Under the pieces are notes generated by a model. It was not told the origin of the DNA. It saw only the letters and a list, made by a program, of their open reading frames with translations, and ran no database searches. From Cryptomeria japonica (lineage: Eukaryota; Streptophyta; Pinopsida; Cupressales; Cupressaceae), in the NCBI RefSeq assembly GCF_030272615.1, contig NC_081415.1:625205740-625269739 (forward strand): a DNA stretch of 64,000 bases, written 5' to 3'. The stretch's first letter is position 1. Each line of letters begins with the position of its first letter. The position numbers and the translations under genes are program-made. Positions 1-12,160 of this stretch are shown here, piece after piece.

Positions 1-1291
1 TCCATGGCCACTGACATTGGGATTCATTTGGGAGGCTATATCTCTCACATTTTTGGTCTTTCTTGGGACTTCTTGATCATTCAGATATATTTTGAGCTCT
101 TGGCATCCATTCTCTTCATCTTATACAAGTTTTCCATCAACTTGAAGACCACCATTGTTGTAGCCTCCTGAAGAAATCATTGTGTTGTCTTCACAAGTGT
201 TGGAGGGATTTTACTCACTCTTCTTGGTCTATTTCATATTCATAATCTCTCATTTAATTTCATATATTATCTTAACCATACCTCTTTATCTTTATCATTA
301 TCATTTTATCTTTCATTATTTCTATTATATAGGTTGTCCATGGAGGTGGAAACACCAAATTGAGGGTCTAATTGAGGCAAGCCTTTAAACACAACCCCAA
401 ACATTTTTTTTCTTCATTTGTCTATAGGTTTTTTAGGTTAAACCGATGAACTTATATCTTGTTGGATGCTTCAATTGTGGACTGGGCATAAGCTCTTCCT
501 ACCTTTTTCCTATTTTATTTCAATGTCATGCATTTCATACTCTTAGCTTAGTTTTTTAATTTACATCGTTTACTTAATAGTATAGTTGAATCTGTCATTT
601 CTGTATGGCCTTTGTACTTCGTCCATACAAGATGACAACGCGCTATGCTAGTGTCCTAGTTCTGTACACTTGTTCTTGAGACAGAGGTTTGGCAGGGTTG
701 TTCAAGAACTTTGTTTGTTGGAAATTTATCTCATTATGTTCCTAGTATCCCCTAGCTCACCTTTAGCGCCAGTATAAGTTAGGTAGAGTGAAGGTAGATT
801 TAATCCTTGAGGTCCTCTACGTAGGTATTTGTCAAAACTTAAACCTTTTAGCACAATTTAGATTAAAAAACTCTTAAATAGATCAGTAAAAGGGAAAGGT
901 AAAGAAATAAACACCAATGCTCAAGATAACATCACATTTACATGGAAAACCCAATAAAGGATAAAGAAGTTATCTCACAATATATGGAAAAGAATCACAA
1001 TTTGTGTTAATGCTCACTACCTAAGTATACCACTCCATGGAGGAATTGCTAAAGAAGTTCACTACCTCAAAGAAAGTTACAAGGAATTGCTAAAGATATC
1101 CACTATCTCAAAGAAAGATACATGAGAAATTGAATTATAATGAATAAGCTTTTAGCCAAAATCCTGCAACAAACTCCTAAGAGTGTACTTTCTCTTGACT
1201 CATTACCTCATGTAACCATTAAGTAATTCAAACTCTTGAGAGTGTACTTTCACAAATCACTTTTAGTGCACCATTTTTTGCATCTCACACT
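1..1291. other. Flanking repeat-derived sequence, no intact gene
   Basis: No credible ORF is present. About 318-460 resembles part of D's LTR (about 46676-46790): both hold a 'ggaggtggaaa'/'ggatgtggaaa' stretch followed by 'accccaaac' and a T-run, so this is probably a decayed relative of that LTR family. An 8-bp inverted repeat (GTTCTTGA at 672-679, TCAAGAAC at 702-709) sits in it. The last five bases, ACACT (1287-1291), are the left target duplication of element A, so this sequence continues at 24987. Confidence 0.4.
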
Positions 1292-2530
1292 TGTAATAGG
1301 GTGAAAATTAGGAATTAGGGTTTCAACAAGTAAAACCACTAACTACCCCAATTAACCAAATTACATTAAAAGAAAGGGGTAAATCTAATAGATATAGACA
1401 CAATTTATTTAAAAAAAGGGCTGAGAATACATATCAGATTTACCCAATAGTGTGTGTGGGAGCCCCCTTCTTTCTAAGTTGAATTGAGATATAATTTATG
1501 AAATTAGGGTAAAAGAAGGGATTATTGAAGTGATCTAATAAAAATAGTAAGCTACAGATGTCCCATGAGGCTACCAACCTTGATTTGGGAAAAATAAGAT
1601 GTTTAAAACATGTCCTCTAAAGTTTGACCTAATTTTTTTAGATTAGGTAGCACAAATTTTACCTGGTCTTCTAAATTTTTCGTTGTCAAAATCTAACTTA
1701 TTCATCACTGTTGACTCTACCAAATTTCTTGATTACAGCTCCACACCTATTTCCTACACACCAAAAGAAATAGAAAGATGTTATAGATAGGGGCTTGCCT
1801 TAGGTCAAACCTTAGTTTTGGAATTAACTATGAATGAAATAATATAAATACTTAAATAAATATTAAGGAGATATACCTTAGATCTATAATTGTTGATGAT
1901 GATGCAATGCTCTTCGAATATAATCATATATGTTGAATGCAATGGAATGACAATCACATGAACATTAAAAACCCTAATCACACACACATGCTTACATGGA
2001 GATTGATGTAACTTTGCTCCACAATGCTTGAATGATGAATATGCAGTGTTGAATCTCTAAAGATGTTTGATAATGAATTCTTCACGGATGCACGAATAAT
2101 GGATGAATTCTTTAATTTCTTCTAGGTCTTATTGAATTGATAAGATGTCTTTATATAGGGCTACTTAGGTAATTTACCAATTAGGCTAACCTCCAATAAT
2201 CATGTGTAGCCTTGGGAATAAAATATTGTAAGGGAGATATAACACCTACCCCATTTCAAATTTGGGCCCATTTGAGAGAGACTAGAGTATTTAGGGGTGT
2301 CCTAGTATAGACCAGGGAATTCCATGCCCTAGTCCTTATACAAAGAGGACCAAAAAAAGTAGCCAAGAGGGAGGTAATCTCACATTGGGACCCACCAGAG
2401 GGTGTACATGACACCAAAGCTGGATAATCAGGCCTAAATGGACCTAGAGAGGGAATGAAGATAGAACATGCTAAAGTGGGAGCACAAATATGAGGTGTAA
2501 ATTAGACTAGTGACAATTTACAATGCTACA
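1292..2530 (-). repeat. Element A 3' LTR
   Basis: This 1239-bp LTR is a visibly close copy of 23769-24981. On the minus strand it opens TGTAGCATTGTAAATTGTC and ends CCTATTACA. A TATATAA box on the minus strand (2151-2157) has a counterpart in the other LTR (24631-24637). Confidence 0.88.
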
Positions 2531-2546
2531 TTTAGCCCCCACTTTA
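2531..2546 (-). other. Element A polypurine tract
   Basis: Read on the minus strand, the bases next to the 3' LTR are AAAGTGGGGGCTAAA followed by TGTAG, a typical plus-strand primer tract. It fixes the element's orientation. Confidence 0.7.
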
Positions 2547-3496
2547 ATGTGAGTATGAGTCTATGAAAATACTCATGGTAAAGTAGAAAGATGAGAGAGA
2601 AGATAAATTAGGAGCAAAATCACAAGGAGATAAGACACAACTAATTTCAAGGAACCAAGGCCCTCAATATTAGGATCTTAAATCACATAATCTTATGCAA
2701 GGTTACAAAAAAAAGACAAAGACAAAAAGGTAAACAAAGAAAAAAAAAGACAAAAGACAAAAGACACATGACACAAAAGCTAAAAACTAAAACAAGACCT
2801 CAAGTCAACTAGATGAAGAGACCTCGATAATAAAAATGTCTCAACCACTAATATTAGTCTTGAAATTACATTACAAGGACACAAGTAATCACATAAAAAG
2901 AGAAAGAGCATGCATCAAACCATGAACCACAAATAGGAAAGCTATGAGCTTGTGGGGAGAAGAAAGAGGAAACATGGATGCCATGGGCTAGTTGTGTTTT
3001 TCTAAGTGATCCATGAGAGGAAGAGAAAGAGAGGACATGAAAACCATAGGCTAGTTGTGTTTTTCTAGGTGATCCATGTTGGGGAGGAGAGTTGGAATAG
3101 TCTAGTTGTGTTTGGCTAGTTCCACTCATCTTGCTACATATGCAACTATCTAGTTTCAGGAGTTAATTATCTTGTGTAAGACTTTGTTTTGTTTGTTTTT
3201 AAGCATGCAACAACCTGTATAAGAAATGAAATGAAAATGAAAATTTGTTTGGTTTCAGGCATGAAGCATCTCATGTAAGACTTTATTTTGTCTAGTTTTG
3301 AGAATGAACACCCCATGTAAGACAAGCATATGCTTGGTTTTGGGAACATCTTGTGTAAGAATTTGTTTTGTCTGGTTTCAAGAATGCGTAACCCCATATA
3401 AGATATATATAAATATTGTGTATGATTAAAGCTTGAAGCATCACATGAAAGACTTTGTTTTGTCTAGTTTTGATAATGAACACCTCGTATAAGACA
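2547..3496 (-). repeat. Element A 3' internal region with diverged tandem repeats
   Basis: No pol domain is visible. Around 2986-3110 a unit containing GGCTAGTTGTGTTTTTC recurs at 63 and then 51 bp; on the minus strand (2866-3129) it lies in an 87-residue open frame with repeated HGSPRKTQLAYG and HGSLRKTQLAHG segments. From about 3150 to 3496 a much-decayed unit of roughly 42 bp (TGTAAGACTTTGTTTTGTC-like) repeats about eight times. It resembles the 51-bp array inside element B. A 12-13 base C-run lies near 3532-3543. Confidence 0.55.
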
Positions 3497-5572
3497 TGCA
3501 AAAATATAGTACAAAGAGGACGATATGAAATCCCCCCCCCCCCTTAAGATGTCAGCATAGCCTTATGTTTATGTATTAAGGAAGCTAGAAACAAGGATAC
3601 ACATCTTCAACACCAAGGAGATATCCTATAGTGTATTAAGGAAAGAGATATGCTATATGAATGAGATGAAATGCTTATAAATGTTTAAAATGCTATTCTA
3701 ACAAAGAGAGGCAAGATGCTTTGATGAAATTAGACTATAGTTTAGATGCAAAAAGATGAAAATTAAGATCAAAAGCTATCATACCAATGAGATTTCTAGA
3801 TAAAAGACTAAAATAGACTAAACTAGCTAATGCTTTGCAATGTATCTCATTTTTCTCTATCTCATAGGATCCGTCAAGCCAATGTTTTCTATTAGATCAC
3901 TGAGCAAATGACTTAGGAATGACAAATCCAAGAATGAGTGATAAAATGATCTATATGCAAGAATGTATCTAAGATCTATATGATATGCTGATGATGATTA
4001 AGATATGATACTAGGTTATGATGAAGATGAAGCTATGGTAAGAACATTAACAAACTTATGCTAACATGATATACTAACATGGATATGCTATATGAATGAA
4101 ATTAAATGATTCTAACCAAGAGAGGCAAGATGCTTTGATGAAATTAGAATATAGTGTAAATGCAAAAAGATCAAAATTAAGATCAAAAGCTAACATACCA
4201 ATGAGATTTGTAGATAAAAGACTAAAATAGACTAAATTAGCTAATGCTTTACAATGTATCTCATTTTTCACTATCTCATAGGATCCCTCAATTCAATGTT
4301 TTCTCTCAGATCATTGAGAGAATGACTTAGGAATGACAACTTCAAGAACAAGTGATAAAATGATCTATATGCAAGAATTCATCTAAGATCTATATGATAC
4401 GTTGATGATGATTAAGATATAATACTAAGTTATGATGAAGATGAAGCTATGGTAAGAACATTAACAAACTTATACTAACATGATATACTAACATGGATAT
4501 TCTATATGAATGAGATGAAATTCTTCTAAATGTTTAAAATGCTATTGTAGCAAAGAGAGGCAAGATGCTTTGATGAAATTAGACTATAGTGTAGATGCAA
4601 AAAGACTTGGATATGAATAATGAAGAAAGTGAGTCCTATTTATAGAATAAATAGGGAAATGGATGGCTAACATTCAATAGTCTTAACAAGGGCTAGGATT
4701 AAAAGTTACTCAATCCATATTTACAATTTTCACCAATGAAATGGTAACAATTGTCAACAAGAGGTGGTTTGAGAGGGGATGTAAGCGACATTAAATTCCT
4801 AAGAAGACATGAGAGTCACCCTAGAAGGATTTGGTTTGGGTTAGGTTAGGGTTAACCAGTGGATAAAGCTTTTATCCAAAGGGTAAACTCTTGTGCAAAG
4901 GTTAATAAGATAACTAGGGTCAAAACAATGAGTGCTTGATGAGACCCCTGGGTTAAATGAGGGTTAAGTTAGAGAGAAATTCTCTAACCATGGGTTGAGG
5001 TTGGATTAACCATTAATGGTTAGGAAGATGACTTTTAGGGCTAACTTGTTGAAGACATAAAGCCTTCAATGCATTTCAAAGACTTTGAGGCATTTTTGAG
5101 AAGTGGCCTCTCTTAGGGAATATGCAAATGTTTAAGAGATGGATTAGGTTAATTAGGGTGATTAGAAGAATATAGAAGAGGTTTAGTCATGCAAGTGGAT
5201 TTGTTAGGAGAATTCGAGTGGGAGGTATTTTTGAAATCAAATGATTTATTCCAAAAAAAGGTGGATGACAACTTGCAATTTGGAAGATGTTTAAATAAAG
5301 TTTATTTATTTAAATGAAAGGGGATTTTTAATTAAATGTGAATTTAATTAAAGGAGAAAGGGGATTTAATTAAATAAAGTGATTTATTTAATTAAAATCT
5401 AGAAAGTGGCTAGATGAATTTAATTAAATAAATTGAATAATTTATTTAATCAAATAGATGAAAGTGGGGAAATTAATTAAATATAATTTAATTAATAGAG
5501 GAATGTGAATTTAATGAATTAAATAAATATTAAATATTTATTTAATTATGTGCTCAGATTTATACATCTACA
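3497..5572 (-). repeat. Element B 3' LTR, enlarged by internal tandem duplication
   Basis: This copy is about 500 bp longer than the one at 20445-22020. A segment beginning GATATGCTATATGAATGA is repeated at 3646, 4082 and 4496 (spacings 436 and 414 bp), whereas the other LTR has it once. Positions 5290-5550 hold a row of AT palindromes of the form AATTAAATAAAT...ATTTATTTAATT. The left boundary is uncertain. Confidence 0.7.
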
Positions 5573-5590
5573 TTTTGCCCCTCTTTGAAG
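5573..5590 (-). other. Element B polypurine tract
   Basis: On the minus strand the bases before the LTR read CAAAGAGGGGCAAAA followed by TGTAGATG. This is the expected plus-strand primer next to a 3' LTR. Confidence 0.65.
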
Positions 5591-5955
5591 TGATGTGTGT
5601 GCACACGTTAGTTCAAAGAAACAAATCGCATGTTGTTGTTGATGAAGATCATTATTTTTGCCCCATATGTAGATTTGATGAACGATATTGCAATGATGTC
5701 CCCTTGGGAGATAAATCGAGAATTTTTTTTTTCAGGATTTTGATAATCGATTCATTTCTCGATTAAATACTTGATGTTGTTGATTAACTTAATTTGGTCT
5801 CACAAGAAAATGCCAATTTTTTTATTGTGTTGGTGTTTTTTCTTAGTAATATGATTGATTATGTTTAATAGATTGGATAAATAAGATTGATTAGATTGAT
5901 AAGATTGATTGGATAGATTGGATTGAGATCGTGTCTGGTTTCAGGAAGTTATATC
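5573..5955. other. Element B internal sequence left of element C
   Basis: No gene is seen. The last 20 bases before C (GTGTCTGGTTTCAGGAAG-like, around 5932-5950) are the broken edge of the 51-bp array that resumes at 13660. ATATC at 5951-5955 is C's left target duplication. Confidence 0.6.
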
Positions 5956-7479
5956 TGATAGTTCTGATACTTAATATAAGTACAGATCCAATAGCCAATA
6001 AGATGAGAGGGGGGGGGGGGTGAATCATACAAACTTAATCATCCATAAAAACATCAGATTCAACCTCGGTAACATATATATCAGTAATATAACCTAAATT
6101 GTCAAACATGCAAACTCAAAAGCATATAAACATCATAAACCTCATAACACCAGATTTAAAGTGGAAACTCAAATAGGGAAAAACCACTGTGGGATTTTAG
6201 ACCCACTAAGAAATATACTCTTCTAGAGTATGCTCGGTTAAAAGAAAATCCTATTAAAGATTACAAACACATTGCTAGATGCGACCCGGTTAAGGGATTT
6301 CCCTTAGATCTGTTAGGATCTTCACCTTGTTAGAAGTGACCTTGTTAAAGAATTTCAAACACTCAATCAGAATGTCACCTTGCTAGAGGGTTTTACAAAT
6401 AAGACTATTAAGTCCACTCGGTTAAGATATTTTCTATCACTTTCACAAAATAACAGTAATAAAAATATATCTGCAACTTCACATCTAAAATGCTAAAGCA
6501 GATTCCTATTTGTTCAATACAATCTAGACATAGAACTAATCTTGTCTATTTGTTGGGCTTCTATACTCTGTTATTCAAACAGGTCTTCAAGCTTCTGTGC
6601 TCGGTAATCACTATGTAGCATCCCTATGCATACACTTGCCCACATGCATTGTTTATCAATAGTTTCCTATTTATAAACAATTAGGTAACTGCATAATCTC
6701 CTTGATCACATTTCCCATGATCAATCATAGCCATCAGATCTTCGATCTTGTCCAGGTTCAATGCATCTTTCAATCTGAAAATGTTTTACCCTGCCTTGGA
6801 ACTTGCATACATTTCTTGGAACTTGTGCTAAGGTATTGTGGTTCAATCTGAGCTGTATCTTCATGCCGACTTTTCATTTGCTTAGATTCATTAACAAACT
6901 TCTTCCATGGCTCACCAATCATTGATCAGTTCTACCTCATCAGCTTCCTTCATTAAATAATGCATGTAAACATTTAATGCATTCTGTTATAGCTTGGTTA
7001 CAACTCAGTAACAACTTGGTTATAACTCGGTGAATGCTAACCTTCACTCGATAGACATTTTGCCTTCATTAACCGATAGCAATAACCTTAGGGCTTACCA
7101 ACTAGGTTCTTTGCTTCATAACATAGTATAGTATTAACCTTTACATTTTACAACATATGTATGATGTTAAAACAATCTAAAACATCATGATCTCATCATT
7201 GTCTGACTCGGTACTAGTTGCCCATTGAATACCTTATTCATCATATTCTTTCCTGTGTCTTTTACCAACATCTTTATAATCTTCATATCATACTTCTCAA
7301 GATATGGGAACATCATACTAAATTAGAAAATCAATTTCTTGACATGAATGATAAAATAATAATATCAAGATAGTAAACATCTTTAATCAATTATATCCAT
7401 AATCATCAACAACCTTCTCAATATCCTTATGAAATGCCAACAATCTTTCATTGCCTGTTATAATGCAATATTGCCAACA
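5956..7479 (-). repeat. Element C 3' LTR
   Basis: This 1524-bp LTR has a G-run of about 11 near 6010-6020 (7 in the other copy) and keeps about 30 bp (around 7390-7420) that the 5' LTR has lost between short TATCC repeats. A minus-strand TATAAATA lies at 6668-6675, matched at 12869-12876. Confidence 0.95.
6668..6675 (-). promoter_or_regulatory. Putative LTR TATA box (element C)
   Basis: TATAAATA on the minus strand is conserved in both LTRs (6668-6675 and 12869-12876). The 12869 copy, in the 5' LTR, would be the one driving the element. Confidence 0.4.
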
Positions 7480-7500
7480 ATCTCCCCCTTTTTCATTGAT
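7480..7500 (-). other. Element C polypurine tract
   Basis: On the minus strand TGAAAAAGGGGGAGAT directly precedes the LTR start TGTTGGCAATATTG. A second purine-rich stretch on the same strand (about 7640-7672, containing AAAGGGGGAT) could be an additional tract. Confidence 0.85.
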
Positions 7501-7910
7501 GGCAAAACCAATTGATTTTACCTTTAAAAGATTTGGATAGCTATGATTCTAAAATGCTGAAATGCTCTTCCCCATACATTAGACTTCTCCTCTTTTCAGT
7601 CTTCTTTCCAATCTATAGTCTGCTCAATTTTCTTCTAGTCTTCTCCCCCTTTGTAGGTCTTATCCCCCTTTGACAACAATGCCAAAAGTAAAGAACTAAA
7701 ACATAATTACTTTCTGTAAGAAGTGATTTCCTGCTGTTGTGTATCAACTGAGTCTCGGTCAGAGAATTTGTCTTCAATTCCTATTCCCTATAAGATTTCA
7801 TGTAATAATTCCTATACACCTTTAGAAAACATCCTAAAGTGTGTAATGCAGCATCAACTCCTAAAAGATATTCAATAGAGTCATCAGATTGATTCTTTCA
7901 CCAAACTCGG

Positions 7911-8228
7911 TCAGTGAGTAGAAGATAGGGGTAGGACCCCTAACTTACTTCTAAGATATTCAAAAGTGTCCCTTGGTAGTGGCTTGGTGAAGATATCTGC
8001 TATTTGTTCCTTTGTACTAACATACTCCAACACCACTTTCTTCTCTTGAGCTTCTTCTCTCAGATAATGATATTTGATAGAGATGTGCTTTGTCTTAGAG
8101 TGCATAATAGAATTTTTTGAAATATTAATGGCACTAGTATTGTCACAAAATATAGTTACTGGCTCAGTAACTTTCTCATTTATACCTTCCAACAATTGTT
8201 TGATCCATGCAATGTTGGTACAATTCAA
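7911..8228 (-). pseudogene. Copia RNase H, C-terminal part (element C)
   Basis: This minus-strand frame of 105 residues is the end of the copia polyprotein. It shows the FCDNTSAINISKN and HSKTKHISIKYHYLRE segments that carry the late RNase H residues, then the family's typical tail DIFTKPLP. RNase H removes the genomic RNA from the RNA-DNA hybrid during reverse transcription. The first part of the domain is in the neighbouring frame at 8262-8804, and a stop or frame change between them (about 8230-8265) splits the gene. The stop at 7911 is about 430 bp before the polypurine tract. Confidence 0.9.
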
Positions 8229-8261
8229 TGTTGCAGCAATGTATTCAGGTTCTGCTATTGA

Positions 8262-8804
8262 CTATGAAACACATCCTTGTTTCTTGCTAAGCCAACTCAC
8301 TAGTTTTTCTCCTAAAAAGAAAGCTCCTCCACTTGTTCTTTTTATGTCATCAATGTTGCCTTCCCAATCAGCATCAGTATAAACTTTTAAATCAAAATCA
8401 TTTCCTTTATGATATACTAAGCCATAATCCTCAGTGCCTTTCAAGTATCTAAAAATTCTTTTGATTGCTATCATGTGTGTTTCCTTAGGATCTGCAGAGA
8501 ATCTTGCAACTATACCTACTGCATGTGCTATATCTGGTCTATTTTGAACAACATATTGTAGCTTTCCAAACATGGATCGATAAAGTGTCTCATCAACAGA
8601 TGTAGATTCATCATTCTTTGATAATTTACAATTTGTAGTCATAGGAGTACTTACTGGCTTTGAATCCTCCATTCCAAATTTCTTCAAGATTTCCTTTATG
8701 TACTTGGATTGAGTAATGAAAATCTCATTTTTCATTTGCAGTATCTGTAAACCTATAAAATACTTTATCTCACCGATTAATGACATCTCAAATTCTTTGC
8801 TCAT
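8262..8804 (-). pseudogene. Copia reverse transcriptase thumb/connection and RNase H start (element C)
   Basis: The 180-residue minus-strand frame continues the reverse transcriptase. Recognisable copia blocks are EIKYFIGLQI, STPMTTNCKLSK, YRSMFGKLQYV, RPDIAHAVGIVARF, AIKRIFRYLKGT and YTDADWEGN, the last with the first RNase H aspartates. It ends at SWLSKKQGCVS, just before the conserved ST.AEAEY block, which is broken in the next few codons. It is separated from the upstream reverse transcriptase frame (8823-9494) by a short frame-disrupted gap. Confidence 0.9.
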
Positions 8805-8822
8805 TTCATTTCCAAAGTTCTT

Positions 8823-9494
8823 TCATAAAGAGTTATTTCCACAAAATATAATATCATCAACAAATATGGCTGAGATCAGTATTCCATTTTCATCATTCTT
8901 CGTGTACATGTTGTTGTTCTCACTTGGCCTTATAAAACTAATCTTAATCAAATAAGAGTGCAATCTTTCATACCATGCCCTAGGCACTTGTTTCAAACCA
9001 TATAAAGCTTTGTTGAATTTACATACCTGATCTTTATTATTGTCTTCAGCAAATCCTTCAGGTTGTTCAATAAAAACTTCTTCTTCTAATATTCCATTCA
9101 GAAATGCAGATTTGACATCCATTTGATATACCTTGAAATTTTTGAAAGTAGCATAGGCCAACAATGTTCTTACTCCTTCTAGTATAGCAACAGGTGCAAA
9201 AGTTTCACCATAATCAATTCCTTCTTCTTGAGCATAACCTTTGCAAACTAGTCTTGCTTTGTTTTGAACGACTTCTCCTTTTTCATTTAGCTTGTTTCTG
9301 AAAATCCACTTTGTACCAATTACATTTTTGTCCTTTGGTCTTGGGATTAGTGTCCATGTGTCATTCTTCTTGATTTGATCAATCTCATCTATCATAGCAT
9401 TTATCCAATCTTCACTATTAAATGCCTCTTTCACTATTCTCGGTTCAAATTCATATATCAAACATGTATTCTGTCTCAGTTTGTTCCTTGTCAT
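8823..9494 (-). pseudogene. Copia reverse transcriptase core (element C)
   Basis: The frame of 223 residues holds the fingers and palm of a copia reverse transcriptase: W..A...E......TW.L, NVIGTKWIFRNK, KARLVCKGYAQEEGIDY, TFAPVA, VYQMDVKSAFLNG, QPEGF, KALYGLKQVPRAWY and the active-site block IFVDDIIF. Both catalytic aspartates of the VDD box are present. It copies RNA into DNA in the cytoplasmic particle. The frame stops soon after FCGNNSL at 8823, so the thumb lies in another frame. Confidence 0.93.
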
Positions 9495-9605
9495 TACTGG
9501 ATCATCCTGATCACCTATAATCTGACTTGGTGCATGATGTCTTCTACCATAATTTGCTAGTACAGGCTCGGTAGGCTCTATATGATCTTCTTCATCACTC
9601 GGTAA

Positions 9606-9965
9606 CTAGATATCCTCTTCATTTTCTTCAATAGTCTTCTCGGTAAGACTTCTCAGTTGAACATAGACAAATTCACCATAGTCCTCTGGTTCCTTGCAAT
9701 TTCCTTCATTATTTCTTTTTGCAAATTCATCAATTTTCACATTTGCACTTTCTACTATTTTGTTAGATGATTTGATTAGACATTTAAATGCTTTTCTTAT
9801 AGAATAATAACCTAGAAATGTTTCTTCTTCACTTTTCTGATTAAACTTGCCATTTCTATCATCTTTATGAACATAGCATCTACTTCCAAAGATTTTAAAA
9901 TAACTAACATTAGGTTTCTTATCATACCAGATTTCATATGGTGTCTTCAAAGTACCTTTCTTCAA
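9606..9965 (-). pseudogene. Copia integrase C-terminal region and linker (element C)
   Basis: The 119-residue frame carries the block that follows the integrase core in copia elements: TPYEIWYDKKPNVSYFKIFG, then CYVHKDDRNGKF and FLGYYSIRKAFKC. It then runs into a poorly conserved acidic linker towards reverse transcriptase. It ends at a TAG codon (9606-9608) that is probably a decayed sense codon, since the polyprotein normally continues. Confidence 0.85.
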
Positions 9966-10097
9966 TTGGACTCAGTTCAAGGTGTAAACTGCTGTGCTTA
10001 TTGCTTCTCTCCAAAATGTTTGTGGTACCTTCTTTTCAATCATCAGTGTTCTAGAACAATCCACAGTAGATCTATTTCTTCTCTCAACTTTTCCATT

Positions 10098-12095
10098 CTA
10101 TTGTGGAGTTCTCGGTGCAAAGACTTGTCTTTTAATACCATGATCATTGCAAAATAAGTTGAACTCATCAAATGTGAACTCTCCTCCTCTATCTGATCTA
10201 AGACATTTCAATTGTCTTCTTGTTTCATTTTTAACTCTTGCCTTGTACCATTTAAACATTTGAAAAGCTTCTAATTTTTCTTTTAAAAACATTACTGACA
10301 TCATCCTTGAATAGTCATCCACAAATAATATGAAATACTTATCACCATAATAACTTTGAACTTTCATAGGACCACAAAGATCAGTATGCACTAGATCTAA
10401 AATTCCCTTAGAAGTGTAAGACTTACTTGTAAAGCTTGATCTTGTCATCTTACCCATCTGGTATCCTCGACACATAGCATTCTCAGGTTTTTCAAGACTT
10501 GGTAGACCTCTTACTCGATGCTTCTTGCTTATTTTGATCAGATTATCAAAATTGACATGACAAAACCTTTTATGCCATAACCAGGTATCATCTATCTTTG
10601 CATACAAACACTTGTTATACGTCGAGTCAAGGTGAAATTTGTTACCTTTTGTTTGTGTCTCGGTAGCAGCTAACTTTCTATTCTTGTCATGAACTTTGAC
10701 AATTCCTTTCTGAAATTCTATTCGGTAACCTGTGTTGTTTAGTTGTGCTACACTCAACAAATTGTATTTCAAACCTTCAACCCAATAAACATCATTGCAT
10801 CTTGCATTATCAAGAAGTGTTATAGATCCTTTACCTCTCATCGGACATGGTGCATCATTACCAAATCTAACATAGCCTCCATCATAATCTTCTAATTTAA
10901 CAAACTTGTGTTTATCTCCTATCATATGATGTGAGCATCCACTATCTATAATCCAAGAATCATTAGTGTTTATGTGAGATATTAGGGCTTTTTCTTCATA
11001 CCTTTCTTCATCTGATCCATCTTTGATAGCCACATAAACTACTTCCTTTGTATCAATCTCATCTGATTTATCATCATTAGATTCCTCATCAGCTATTAGG
11101 CATGTCTTTCTATCTCTTCTTCTGAAGTCTTGGTGTCCTCTGTAATGATTATCTTTCTGTCTGTCATCTCGGTAATCTCTCTTTTCAGTAGAATCTTTGT
11201 CAGGACAATTAGAATCCATATGTCCTATCTTATCACAATTGAAACATTTCAAAGTTAGCTTTCCTTTATACTTACCTTTGCCTCTCGATAGTCTTTTGGC
11301 TAAAAGTGTTTCAAACTCTTCTTGCTTTCTGATTTCCTCATATAATTTGTGTACTGCCTCCATGTTCTTACGAAATCTTTCACTTGCTCCACTGTGACCT
11401 CCTTCAGAGTCCTTATACTTTCTTTCATTGTAATCATTAGATTCATCAAGATGAAAAGAACTAAATGCAGGTTCAACTTTATTTACCGAAGATCCACTGT
11501 TATCAAAATTACTTAACTCAAATGCATGTAGCTTACCAATAGTAGCATCTAAAGAAATTGGCATATTAGGTACAGACCTCAATTCATTGATTGCAGAGAC
11601 TCGGATTGCATAAGCTAGTAGAAGGGTTCTCAACAACTTACTTCTTATATCCTTTTCTTCAATAGTTCCACCTGCTCCTTTGATTTGATTAACAACCTCC
11701 TTTAGTCTTGTATTGTATTGAGTTATGTTCTCACCTTCATTCATCCTCATAGATTCAAGTTTTCCTCTTAGACTATCTACTTTTGCTCTTTGAACATGTT
11801 CATCTCCTCCATATACTGATATGAGCTTATCCCACATTGCCTTTGCATCATTGCAGCCTTCTAGATCATTAAACTCTGAATCGGTCAATGCAGATGTTAT
11901 TTCAATCATTGCTTGAATATGTTCTTGCTTTGCCTTTATCTCTTCCATAGTCAATGGATAGGTACTTGGTATGACAAAATCATTCTCCAGATAGTATACA
12001 ACATATTCTCCAACTCCTGATAGATGTAGCTTCATCCTTTTCTGCCATGTAGAGAAACTTGACTTGTTCAGCTTCGGTGCATCCCTCTTATACAT
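10098..12095 (-). pseudogene. Copia gag, protease and integrase core (element C)
   Basis: One open frame of 665 residues starts at ATG 12095. Residues 1-270 are the gag body (WQKRMKLHLSGVGEYV near the start). A CCHC knuckle CFNCDKIGHMDSNC lies near residue 283 and the aspartic protease motif WIIDSGCSHHM near 384. The integrase zinc region (H..H...C..C, around 510-550) is followed by the catalytic core with DLCGPM near 575 and RSDRGGEF near 640. The frame ends at TAG (10098-10100), where a glutamine codon is expected just before the integrase glutamate. Integrase and everything downstream are thus cut off unless the stop is read through. Confidence 0.93.
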
Positions 12096-12140
12096 CTTTG
12101 GATCTTCAACTCAAGTGCCTCTAAACTTTTCCTTCCGGAG

Positions 12141-12160
12141 TCCAAAGCTTTGATATCAAT
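12141..12160 (-). other. Element C primer-binding site (initiator Met tRNA type)
   Basis: On the minus strand TTGATATCAAAGCTTTGG follows the 5' LTR. It is a worn version of TTGGTATCAGAGC, the site complementary to the 3' end of plant initiator methionine tRNA used by most copia elements. Confidence 0.7.

Noticed and set aside
182-388. Small hydrophobic frame (68 codons) near the left edge
   Set aside because: Low-complexity tyrosine/isoleucine/leucine run from AT-rich DNA, overlapping an LTR-like remnant; no gene context.
8074-8382. Plus-strand frame of 102 codons
   Set aside because: It is antisense to well-supported copia RNase H and reverse transcriptase sequence. The same applies to plus-strand frames at 8716, 9375, 9867 and 11197.
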